A DNA stretch of 64,000 nt from positions 18,574,835 to 18,638,834 of the forward strand of contig OY992832.1 in NCBI GenBank assembly GCA_963921425.1, written 5' to 3'. The notes under the pieces were generated by a model. That model had not been told where the DNA came from, made no database searches, and saw nothing but the letters and a program-made list of their open reading frames with translations. Source of the stretch: Dryas octopetala (taxonomy: Eukaryota > Streptophyta > Magnoliopsida > Rosales > Rosaceae). The position numbers were made by a program, and so were the translations under genes. Below are positions 22,090 through 33,302 of this stretch, piece by piece. Each line of letters begins with the position of its first letter. Within the stretch, counting starts at the first letter, position 1.

Positions 22090-23371
22090 TTTGGGACATG
22101 CAAAACTTACATGGAGCAAAGTCGCGTCACACATATGACCTTGAGTTTCAAAGAAATTACCAAACCAACAGATTCACATGCACATGCAGAAAGCTAGCTG
22201 CATGTTTAAATCCCTAATGAAGCACACGGTTGAGCTCCTTTCCATTTCCATTTTTGTCCTCTCCAAACACCAAAGGGTAAAAAAGGCAAAAAATAAAAAA
22301 TAAACACCAAAGACCTAACGACAGCTTTTTTGTCTTTGGCCCCCCAAAAACGACAACCCAACTGACGCCCCACTGCCCGTTAGACTGTCGTCTGTCACTG
22401 CCTGAAAATTAAATAAAACAAAAACAAAAATTGTGGGACCAGTGGCTGTCCTCTACCAGTCTTTGCTAACATGCACCGGGTGCGCATTTGAGTGTGGACA
22501 GCTAGAGACAACTAGACGCTGAGGTCGTACGAGTTTGACCTGAGGATGATGACCTGGCACTGCCACGTCGGCAGAACCTTTTTAATGGGCTGGTTTTTAA
22601 TAGTTGGCCATTGTGGGGGCCCACTTCACGGGACAGTCCAGGAATCTCTGTCGTTTTGAGGGAGGTTGAGTTGTTCCTTTCTCTTAACTCGACTCGGTCT
22701 TCTTGAAGTGGGCCGGATCTAGTGACACGTGTACGTGTAGATCGTCACTAGAAAATCATGAGGACAGCAGAGCAGAGGAAAAAGCTGAAAAGGGCCATAC
22801 ACCACCCGACAATTATTTAAAACACATCGTTTCATCTAGTGTCAGTGGGCCCATGGGCCCAAGGGTACTTTTTATCTCAAGAATGTCAGACTCACACCCA
22901 TGAAGGTCCCATAAATCCGACCCAACTGACCCAAGAGATGTTAACAACCAAACTTGGAACATAGAATTATATAATTTCCATGTTACGTGCTTGCCATTGT
23001 CGTATAAATTGTAAAAATTACATCCTCTTTTTAATTTGGATTGAGTCTGAGGATAATATCTTCCCAATGCATGAGTATGTCGATACTGATACCTGGAGAT
23101 GCAATACTTAATAACAGTTATGAAAGAGCTAACATTTGAATCTAACTTATCTGTTAAATGATATTATCTATTCATCTACGTAAAATTATCTAAATCAAAG
23201 TCATTTTTATTTTATGTGACTCTTATTTATGAGACTAGGTTTGCTTGTGTGTTACGAAGCACACTTGTCTACATTAATTACTTTTCGAATGCATAAATAT
23301 ATCACTAATAATATTTAAATATAGGTGAAGTCATGATACTAGAGGAGGTGGATCAAGTTTTAATGATACTA
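22090..23371. other. Intergenic DNA
   Basis: More GC-rich than the surroundings at about 22330-22720, with a G-box-like GACACGTGTACG near 22721. That could be regulatory sequence, but no gene start follows it on either strand that I can support. Confidence 0.4.
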
Positions 23372-23872
23372 AATTGATAGTTAATTAATTGCCTCCTATA
23401 AGATACATTTTTTCTCACTTTGTTCCCTGAAACATGAATCTTCTTCAATTGCCACATGAACTTCATACAGTTGTTGCAAAATACCCTATTCCGTCAACTA
23501 AATCAATTTTTCCTTTAAAATAGCTGACGTGGCACCTATATGGCATGAGCGGGGCCCTTTTTTAGTTATGTAAGATACATGTGGACAAAAAAAATAATAA
23601 AAAATAATTTATAAACTAAAAAATAATAAGATCCATTTCAATTTTTTATAATTTTTAATGTCTACATGGATGTTACATAACTAGAAAAGGGTCTCACCCA
23701 TGTCATATAGGTGCCACATCAGTTTTTTTAACGAAAAAATTGACAGAGTTGATGACATATGATCTTTTGCAACAACTGTTTAAAATTCATGTGACAAATT
23801 GAGAGGATTTAAGTTTCAGAGAACAAAGTAAAAAAAAATATATCTTCCAAAAAATAATGGTGTAAATAAGCC
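23372..23872. mobile_element. Second, diverged copy of the MULE-type MITE
   Basis: The same order of blocks as 9448-9935: TAAGATACATTTTTTCTCAC, GTGGCACCTATATGGCATGA and their inverted partners, ending TAAATAAGCC. The left end has decayed, so no target duplication can be defined. Confidence 0.75.
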
Positions 23873-25486
23873 TTATGAGTTTTATAAAGTGAACAAAGGA
23901 CAAAACTTTAGTCCTATTAAGATTTGGTAAAAGTGGTCCTATTAGATAATAAATAATGTTAAATTTTGTGGTTGAAAAGCTTGGACAACAAAAGTCTCTA
24001 AAGTCGTCCAAGTCAAACAAAGAGATTGCTTAGTTGGTTGTAGACTTTGAAGTAGGCTGAGGGTGGTGATGCAGGGACCATTTGTACCACATGCAGCAGA
24101 TAAAAAGAGAAACAAAAGGGGGCAAGACTCAACAGATATTTTGATCAGTGCACGTGAACAGCCTACTCCAACGGATTTCTGGGATGAGCACAAAATTATC
24201 TGTTGATGAGGCTCCGTTTTGGTACAATCATAACATGCTATATACAACCATATTTTACAATAGAAAATCTATAATTTAATAATGGAAATACAAACTCCTC
24301 AATATCTAAGAGTCAAAAATTGCTATGTGATGTAATAATAGTTGCATGACAAAAATTTTAAAATGTTAGACTTATCAAATTTGTTTATCAAATAATATGT
24401 GAGTGTTTTAGTTGTGAAATAAATAAGCCTTGAAATGTGTCATCTATGAATCAATGACACACTGACACATCATTTGAGATCTATAGCCCTACTCTTATTT
24501 ATTGCTTTCAAGAGTTTAAGAACTCTTGAAATTATTCAATAAAGACAATTTTCGTGTGATTAGGTGGATTTTAGACCACCAATTGATCGGTCTAGCTATG
24601 AATTTATTGCGGGGGTTGATTATGATTTTTTATAGTGTGTTTAAGTATGTTTTAGGGGATTTAGTGTTTTTATGGAGGATATATACTATATAGTGTAGCT
24701 TGCATTGTTGTAACTGTATTTGTAGCGCAGTTGGGATCAGTGTAAACCATTAGTGTCTAGAAGGTAAAGTCAAAAGCACATATCATTTTGAGTAATAAAA
24801 TCTATGGCCGTCACTTAAAAAATAAATGTAGTTCAAAGTGAGTACTAATTTATCATATAGTGTAGGAATGCTCAATAATTAAATACACTACATAACACAA
24901 GTAGGTGTTCACACACCAAGCCAAGAGCTGCGGCCGCTGCCTCCGCTTTGTCTTGTGTGTTGGACCTTTTTTATGCTCTCTCTCCTTGAAACTCTCTATT
25001 CATAATTTATTCAGCAAAACTCTATAGATTAATACTATAATTATGCGTTTGTGTTTTCAACTTCTCATTATGGTTCAGTAATACTCAATGCTCATTACTC
25101 ACTATTTTATTCATTCTCAGTTGCCATTGTTTTAGTTTCTAACCCCCCAAACGTAAATGGTACTTTATTAGGTATGGTGCTTGTGCTACTTTATTATTTG
25201 AGTTAAAAGACTTAAAAGTTGGACAAAAAAAAGAGTTAAGACTTAAAATTAAATTGGCTTATTGGGTTTGGTTGGTTGGTCTTTTTTTGGGCCCCACCTA
25301 GCCCTAAGGGTCTCCCTCTTGACTTGAAAGATGTGGGCCAAATGAGCTCAATTCAAGGCCCAGGATTATTTTGCTCGCACTCAACTTACTCTTACCTTTT
25401 TTTCTTTTCTAGTGCATGTCTTCATTTTTTTTTTCTTTCTTGTGTTACGTTTCTGTTGCTGTTTACTGTTTCCAATGGTACAAATT
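23873..25486. other. Intergenic DNA
   Basis: AT-rich sequence without a frame I can assign. I see no clear transposon ends. Confidence 0.4.
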
Positions 25487-25603
25487 GTTGAAGAATCTAG
25501 GCATCTATTTCAAAATTAATTGGCAATAGGAAAAGTAGTCCAAATCCTTATAAGCCAACTATGCAAAGCCTCACATTTTCGATGTGAGATCTTTCTCTCA
25601 ACA
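25487..25603. repeat. Possible solo LTR of a short dispersed family
   Basis: Begins TGTTGAAGAATC and ends CTCTCAACA. It contains AAAATTAATTGGCAATAGG and a GATGTGAGAT block, shared with the copies at 39521-39643, 39752-39875 and, weakly, 59905-60010. TG...CA ends fit an LTR. No partner LTR is obvious nearby. Confidence 0.5.
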
Positions 25604-26960
25604 ATTGTATCATGGGTAAAAATAATTTTTGAAGATTATAAGATGTGTGTAGAAATTAAATCTGATGTTTGCTGTAGCCTAATACAAAGGTCCAAATAAC
25701 TGGGTTGATGCCTCATGTGGACCACCTTAAAAGCCCAAATAACTGGGTTAGACTTTGCTGTAGCCAGGTCCAAGAAGGTGGTTTCCATTATGTTAGAAAT
25801 TGTTGTTCCAATTATTCCCAATGGGTGAAGAAGGAACAAAAAGGTAGAGAGAGATATTGATCTAAACTCTCAAGCTTGTTTCAGGTTGAGGCCTCTTGTC
25901 AAAAGCCTAGACTTGTTCCTCTGCTAAAAACCTTTGTGCTGATATTGTGCTTATGTTCAAGGTTAGGTCTTCTTAAGCTTTTGATTAATTATCTTTTCAT
26001 AATAATAAACACCCATCTTATTCATCATGTTCCTACACAAGTGGGAAAGCTAGATCTGGCTTAACAAATCTACCTCATAGCCTCATAGGCCATAGTGGCT
26101 AGTGGATCACCTCAATAATGCGCACATGCAGCAGCTGGTTTGAGCTACTCTGCACATGATCGATCTTACAATCATATGATATGATACGTGATGTGCTAAC
26201 CCAAAAAAACTGCATCACATAACTCATTAATGTCGCTTCAAGACAAAATGGTCCATTAGCATTTACCCGTGCCAAAGAAATTTCATGAAATGACCATTTT
26301 TAACAAAAGTTAAAACATTTTAATTCTAAAACAGAATCATTACTTTGTTTGGTTACAAGAGAGGCCAAAGGGGAGGAGAGACTCCTACTTTAAACTCGGT
26401 TGTAGGGGTAATATTCTCAATCACTAGAGCTACAAGTCCCCACAACATAATCACTACTCTAATAACCCATTCTAGATGTGAAAGGATCAAAATACTTGGA
26501 GTAGATGCCAATATGTTTACAACTCTTAAAATTTATATTACATAGTTAGGATTGAAATAAGCAAAAACCAAAAACAGATGACCCTTTTCCCAATAGCTCT
26601 TCAGGATACAAACTAAGAATTTCAGATCCAAAGTCCCAGACTTTCATTGTTATCGTTTAGATACCCAAACATATTTTTTATTTTTTGGTTTAGTATGAGG
26701 TCTCCTCAATTAAGGGCATTCTCCTTTTTTTTTTTTTTTTTTCTTTTTTCTTTTCTCTTCAAGTTTTTCCCTCAATGGAGGGTAATGGCTGCTTTGGACG
26801 ATAGGGTAAGGAGCTCTTATTCCATCAATGTACACAAAGAACATATTAAATAAATTAGAATAGAAACGAGAAAGCAGAGACAAGACAGGTCTCTCAACTA
26901 ACAAGACTTCTCATTTTAAAATATAAAATAAACAAATGACTACCTATTTATTAAAATTTC
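25604..26960. other. Intergenic DNA and 3' flank of the GATA gene
   Basis: Low-complexity and AT-rich, with a T run at about 26727-26742. The part next to 26960 probably includes the GATA 3' untranslated region. I call no other gene. Confidence 0.45.
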
Positions 26961-29148
26961 CTACTGGGCTGATGAAAAAATTCCCATAGTAGCTCCGTGG
27001 CAAGCCTTGTTTCTCAACTCTACAACCTTCTTGTGAGAGTTAGAGTGCACTGACGCAACGAATGTAGGACTTGCTGCAGGACGGTACTCTGGAAAGAGGC
27101 GGCCGGACCTGTAACGAACCCCACATGCATTGCAGAGGGTCTTCGGCCCCAGTGGGCCTTCCCTCCACTGTGGGGTCTTTGTCACTGCACAATGCATGCA
27201 TCTTTTAGTCTCCCGACTCTCACCTGGTTCCTCCAAGGATAATTTTCTCATCACTCCACTTGAGAGCTGCGATAGATTCCTTTTCTTCTTCTGTTTTCTT
27301 TTAGCAGGGTTCAACATCTCCTCAGTAAGAAAGGCTTGTAAGTCTGATTCAGAAGCATCCAAACGATATAAATTTACAGAGGCAGTTGAATTGGATGAGG
27401 TGCAAGGGAATGGGAACCCTGGATTGAAAGTAGCGGGGCCTGAACGTTTGCTTCGTGAACGCTTGCTTCGGGTTTTCTTCGTTGGCTTATTGAATTTGGG
27501 ATCGAATTGAGCAGAGCAAGAGCCAACACTTTCAGGGAAGGAAACTGCACTAGAGGTTGGGATCAGGTGCATATGTTTATTATCAGCACAATCATCACTG
27601 AGAAGAGTGCTTCTGCCACGGGTGGTTTTTGCAGCAACACTTGGGAATTGTGTTAGCTGAGAAATTCCTTCACACTGAAAGAAAATCAAGGACAATAAGA
27701 ATCAAACAAAAGAAAGAGACGAGGGAAGGATTGGTGTTGCATTTGTTCCAAAAAATCTGGCTAAAATAATTGAAAACCCAGTTTTCTTTAAAAGGACAAC
27801 AGTGAAAAATGCATGCATATTCAGTAATGTAGAAAGTATAATATAAAGCATTCTACCATTCCCAAACATAAAATCAGTTAATTATCACGTGTTTCACCAT
27901 CAACTGCATTAAGGTTATATATACTTTACATGGAGCACAAAGCCTCTATCCAGAGTAGACTATATTCTCAAGAAGGCCAGAATTAAATTGAACAACAAAT
28001 CACATGGGTAGACTAAAAGTAAGCTTCAAAGCAACAAAGACCCTAGCATAATAACAGTCACCTTAGTCCTCTTAGGATCTAACAAGCAGAGCAGAACATC
28101 TTCAAAGGAAGGCTGCAATTAATTTTTGATACATTGCATATGCATACTAAGCAGCCTTTTTAAATGAAAGCATATAACTTATCTAAACCCTGTAACCAGA
28201 AAAAGCCTGGTTGTTGTCTGAATTCATCATAATATCCTTTAATTTATTCTACCTCAAATCAATACCGACCAAAGCTGTGCATCTCCTGTACTTGCAAAAT
28301 GCATTGGTTCTTTGTAGTCTCCAAATGTTAAAACATACCCTAAGCATGGTGTTCTATCACTTTGTCACCCAGTAATTTTGTGCCTCATTGATGCTTGGTC
28401 TCATGGGAATCTCCATTCAGGGAAAACTGATTCATGAGCTAGATAAGAAAAGGCTATTTAGAGATTTGGATTTTGCTACTTTTCAGAACATATGTTACTA
28501 CCATATAATTTACACCCTTCAAGAGTATGTTCAATTTGCAGAGAAGCAGTTTCAGTTGTGGAAATACAAGAGTGACATGTGAAAATTCAACTACCTAACA
28601 GGAAATCCTATATTATGGAAGTTGTGACCCCCAAAGGTATATACTTATATCTACCCTCTTTCAAAGCATACATATACGTAGGCTACCCATCTTCCCTACA
28701 CTTCGCCTGAAAATAAAAATCCTGGTTCTCATTAAAAGGGTCAAGTGCACTCTTCAACCATTCGACAGTAACTAGTTATGCAATTTTTCGCATCCAACAC
28801 ATACATCATTTAATCACAGTCTTCCTTCAAATATTATATACCACAGTGCAAAGCAGCATACAGAGATAGATATAATAAGCCTTAGACAGAACATAATAAG
28901 CTCACCGAAGTTGTCGACATGTTCTTCTTAAATTCTGTGTCGTCATTGCAAGTTCTTCCACAAAACCCAACTGGTGCACCAACAAAATCCAAGTGAGGCT
29001 CAAGGAATTGGAATTTCGTATTCCAATCTTCTTCTTCGGCATTCTCATCGATGTCTTCCATGGGCAAATCAACAGCCTTGATGAAACCGTCAAAGAAGTC
29101 CTCCGAGACCCCGCTAAAATTCTCGTCAAAGAACCAAGAACCATCCAT
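26961..29148 (-). CDS. GATA-type zinc-finger transcription factor (subfamily I-like), 2 coding exons
   Basis: A nuclear DNA-binding protein expected to recognise GATA elements, a class tied to light and growth control. Coding exons on the minus strand are 29148-28906 and 27674-26961, with a phase-0 GT-AG intron, giving 318 aa. The single C-terminal zinc finger is C-X2-C-X18-C-X2-C at residues 240-265 ([25 protein letters not shown]). The conserved extension [12 protein letters not shown] and [11 protein letters not shown] follow, as in plant subfamily I. A basic run [12 protein letters not shown] at 149-159 is a likely nuclear signal. The N-terminus is acidic. The start used is the ATG before [10 protein letters not shown]; an in-frame upstream exon at 30002-29958 could add 19 residues. 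GATA5, 7 or 1-like naming cannot be settled by eye. Confidence 0.92.
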
Positions 29149-30488
29149 GGAACTAATATTCTGTTTCACAAATGGTACAGTGACAAAAGGGCCGCAAAGG
29201 AAGCCAACGTTAATTAAGCAAACACTAAGATATATGGACAAACAGAAGAGCAGGCATTGCTTTTTATATTGGTAAAAGAACAGTACAAGCCAAAAAATAT
29301 AGGATGATCACAGTAAGAAGTCAAAAAGGAAAAGTTATCTAATGGATTGGATAAAACGTGTTTACTTATCAAACAGGGATTGCATATAAACGTGGGTTTC
29401 ATTAATAAATGCATAGGAAAACGTTTTGATTGGGTAAAAAATCGTCATTAATTGAAGGTTACCCAAAATGGGACTCTAATATTCCATTATCCATTTAATT
29501 TCCTCATCAATGTTGAATTGGAAACAAAGCAGAAAACGGGCAGCGTCCTTTTCGGCGCGCTAATATAAAACACTAGCTATACGTCGTCGTTTTACCGTGC
29601 CAGGGACCAGAGTAAAAAAAAATTAAAAAACTAAATCATATAACTGCTCAAAAATCTGAAAGTGCCCTGTTTGGCTTCTGAGAAAATGCCGGAAAAATAA
29701 AGAATGCTCGGAAACCACACATTAATTCACATCACATGACGCAATTGAACAATTAAGCCTCAGTACAACTTGAACAATATTTAATTTCAAAATATTTCAA
29801 AAAAAAAAAAAAAAAAAAACGAAACGAAAAGGAAATGAAAAAGTGTGAACGAGGGCGAAATGAAAATACAAGAAAACCTCTGGAAAAACCCTAAAAGTGC
29901 GAATGAGGAACATTCACAAAGAAGAAGAAGAAGAAGAAGAAGAAAAAGAAAATGAACCTCACGCTTTGCTAGCTTGGTGACGTCAGCAGAGACCGCCGTC
30001 ATTGCTTGTCAGAAGTGAGGGAGAGGAGCGAGAGGAGGTGTTTGCTGTTCGCTGTTCGCTGTTGCAGAGAAAGAGAGAGAGAAGATGGCCTCTGCCCCCT
30101 TTGCCTTTGTCTGAGATTGGAATTTAGGTTTTCTTTTACTCTCTCAACAGGAGGAGGGTTACTCTGTGACGCGCCCCCACGCCCGCTTACCGTGTGGTCT
30201 CAGTCTCACTTCGATCAGATTCAGATTTTGTTCATCTCACACATCCAGTCAACGCCCACAACGTGCGTACTTTGAAGTTTTTAAAGCATTCTAAGCACTG
30301 TAGACTGTGCAACTGCATTATTATTATTATATGCCTAAATGCCTAATTCTATTTTTTTGGAAACATTAGTGTAATTCAATCAACCCTTAATTTCTAATTT
30401 TTTTTCTAAAACATAATAATAATTTTTTTTTCTCTCTCTCTTTCGTCTTCTTCCTCTCTCGTATTTCTACTTTCCGAGTATGTTTATA
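29149..30488 (-). promoter_or_regulatory. GATA 5' leader, possible first exon and promoter
   Basis: Sequence upstream of the GATA start. A possible additional coding or leader exon is 30002-29958: an ATG followed by TAVSADVTKLAKRE, ending GAG before a GT. The matching acceptor CAG sits just before 29160. A GAA-rich run is at about 29920-29950 and an A run at about 29800-29819. CT-rich sequence lies at 30430-30450. The transcription start cannot be fixed. Confidence 0.5.
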
Positions 30489-30815
30489 GAGGAGTGCTCT
30501 AAAGCTAACCAATTAGTAAGTTAATACGAAGCTAACCATACTTTTAGGTCACCACATCACTAATCTCATAATCCGAATCATCAATTATTTAGGCCATATT
30601 TCAAAGATCATCATTGCAAAAAATCAACTAAATCGAAAATCATGTAATCATATAATTAAGATAAAAAAAATAGACGATCAGTATTTTCGATAAAAGCATA
30701 GAAATAGTTGTTATTATAATCAAATGGCTAAATGACTTCCGATTTTAGAGATTTTTTACAGGAATGATCTTTGAAGTAGGGCCTAAAAAATAAACGGTTC
30801 GGATTTTGAGATTAC

Positions 30816-31852
30816 GGCCCCATTTGAGATTGCGGTGGAGGACCCAAAAGCTGCTGTGGATGACAATTCTCAATCACCTACAACAGTTTTGGTGTTTGGT
30901 AAAAAAATAAAAAACTGTTTTCCCCACAATTCTCAACTCCCCACAACAAAAACAGAAAACAGGTTTATAGGTGCTTTTGAAAGCTGCAGTGACTCACAGC
31001 AACAATGAATATTTTATTTTACCCATAATACCCTCATTGATTTCTATGATTTTTATTTGTTTATTTTAAATTAAAAAATATGTCCATTGTTAGTTATATT
31101 TTATATTGTGATAATTAATTATGATATTTAATTTATAGGATTAAAATTAGAGTTAATTACACTTACACCCCCTGAGGTTTATTGTCTTTTCACATACACC
31201 CCCTGGGGTTTCAATAATTGCACATACACCCCCTGAGGTTTTAAAACTGTTACATATAACCCCCTACAAGAAAAATAAATAAATAAATAAATTAGAAAAT
31301 ATTTGTATTCAGGTTGAAGCTTAAACCTTGAATAATCTTATTAGGCTATTTAATCTCTTAACATGTTTTTTTTGCATAATTTCTCATCATTTTCGTCTCA
31401 TTATAGGGAGTTATAAGTAACAGTTTTAAAACATCAGGGGGTGTGTGTAATTATTAAAACTTTAGGGGGTGTATGTGAAAAGACGATAAACCTCATGGGG
31501 TGTAAGTGTAATTAATAATATACCTAAAAAAATAATAGGCATACTTATTTAATAATGTTGTTCTTAGAAAAATTAATGCTAATAAAAATTTATAGTAAAA
31601 AATTTAAAAAACAAGTAAAAAAACATATTATTTTTACCAAACAAATAAGTGAAATGCACTTTCAGCATCATGTCCATTTTAGTAATTATACACAGTCACA
31701 TTATTTTTATATTAATATTTACCAAACACTTTGATACTGTTTTTTGCACTCACAACACTTTTGAAAACATAGTTTACCAAACACTCAACTGCTTTACTTT
31801 GCAGCTGACAACTTCACAGCTTTTTTTTCTCACAGCAATACCAAAGTGGTCC
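30816..31852. mobile_element. Three-deep nest, second level: Tourist-like element
   Basis: Ends GGCCCCATTTGAGATTGC and the complement of GGACCACTTTGGTATTGC, flanked by the 3-bp duplication TAC (30813-30815 and 31853-31855). The intact site in the relative at 11230-11630 confirms the insertion point. The size and ends fit a PIF/Harbinger (Tourist) element, although TAC differs from the usual TWA. Itself interrupted at about 31153-31515. Confidence 0.7.
31153..31515. mobile_element. Three-deep nest, third level: ACACCCCCTGAGG MITE
   Basis: Long inverted arms start TTAATTACACTTACACCCCC and contain three or more ACACCCCCTGAGGTTT-type words, with the complement at the right end. A dispersed plant repeat of Mutator-like appearance. 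I cannot see a clean target duplication. Confidence 0.65.
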
Positions 31853-31928
31853 TACATTGTGCAGTGAGTCCAACAGGGTGGTTAGTTTTGTATTAACTTA
31901 CTAACTAGTTAGTTTTAGAGCATTCTTG

Positions 31929-33302
31929 TAGCTTTATAATATGAATGTATTACAAATATTTTGGTTCATAAATCTGAATCTTATCATAGAAAAAAAAATA
32001 TCATCAAATTCATATTGTATCTACATTATGAATTCGTATGTTATACGAATCTATTTAGTGGTTCACAAATCAGAATTTCAATATGAAAAATCAGACTTGA
32101 CAGATTCAAAAGTTGCAAAAATGGTTGTAGAAACATAGAACGTCTACAGTGCAGTACAAACCTCATTCATGTCTAGATTCAAAGGTTAGAAACGTATTCA
32201 TATGCAGTGTATGTGCCACAAAATTTTCCATATAAACATACACGTTCGTCCTACTAGAAAATGAATTTCTTTCCTTTTTTAAATAAGAAATTAAAAAAGA
32301 ATAAAATGAGGAATTTTAGCATAATTTGTTCTGTTTATAAAGATGGAAAAACTGAGCATGTTAATAGAATCACGAAAAGCGTCGGTGGTTATGATACGCA
32401 TTGAATCAATCAGGAGGAGGTGGCAAGTCACATGCGGGGCCTTAGTTTTTTAATGGCATCAAATCATCAATGAGTAAAATCACCATCACACTTGCACTTA
32501 TCAGTGTATCACCGACAATTGGGGGACATTCTTATATTTTATTTTATTTCATAGTTTTTTTGGTCAAATTTTGAGGGAACAAAATTCAAATCTTCTTGTT
32601 GTTATTATCTTTGGGATAAAAATTTCAATCAATTATGAATCAATCAAGGAGTTATTTTCTGGGTCTTTGTTTGATTGGATTTAGATCTTTATTTTCTGCA
32701 CTGTTTCCTACTTGGAAAAGCCAACTTGGGTCCAAAGGGAAAACTTCTTTTACTTCCATAAAGATAGCATTTCTTTCTACTTTGAACTGCCTTTAAGCAA
32801 GACCCACGAGCCATTAGTCCTTTATAATTTTACACCAAAATATTACTTCTTAAGGAACATGAAACCCCCCAATGATTCTTGTGTTAACTTGACATCCATT
32901 GTTGTGAGAAAAACTTATGTAGAACAATCCTAAATGTTTTTCTCATTGTTGACTCATTCTTTGACATACCAACAAAATTAGATCCCCTACTTATGTAATG
33001 ACTAATGATATTATGTTTATGTCAAAAAAATGACATTTTTGTAGAATTTGAGATCAAGCAGTTTGGGTTTAGGGTTTTGTATTTAGAGTTGTATATAAAC
33101 ATAATATCAATACAATAACAGCAATAGAGGATCTGATGGATAATCACCAAAAAAAAAAAAAAAACTTATTAAAAATAGAATTAAAAACCATGGATGAAAC
33201 TGAAAGTAAAGAAGTCCCTTCATTTTTTTAAATGTTTTCCCAACAATTTTGAAGCTTGTGATCCTTACAATTTATGAGATATATATATATATATATATAT
33301 AT
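31929..33302. other. Intergenic DNA and 3' flank of TPST
   Basis: AT-rich. The sequence next to 33302 is an AT microsatellite (33279-33302) that begins within a few bases of the TPST stop codon. I see no other gene or element. Confidence 0.5.

Larger units (their letters stand above)
30489..31928. mobile_element. Three-deep nest, outer level: CAAGAATGCTC-type MITE
   Basis: The outer element starts GAGGAGTGCTCTAAAGC and ends GTTTTAGAGCATTCTTG between TA dinucleotides, matching the 401-bp MITE at 11230-11630. It is interrupted at 30816-31852. Removing the insert leaves about 400 bp collinear with that relative. Confidence 0.8.

Noticed and set aside
24920..25500. Possible small gene near a NotI-like GCGGCCGC and the frame 25276-25491
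   Set aside because: The frame is dominated by Phe and Ser from T-rich DNA, with no conserved motif or splice signals in support.
28388..28582. 64-aa plus-strand frame inside the GATA intron
   Set aside because: No family resemblance, and it lies wholly within an intron on the opposite strand.
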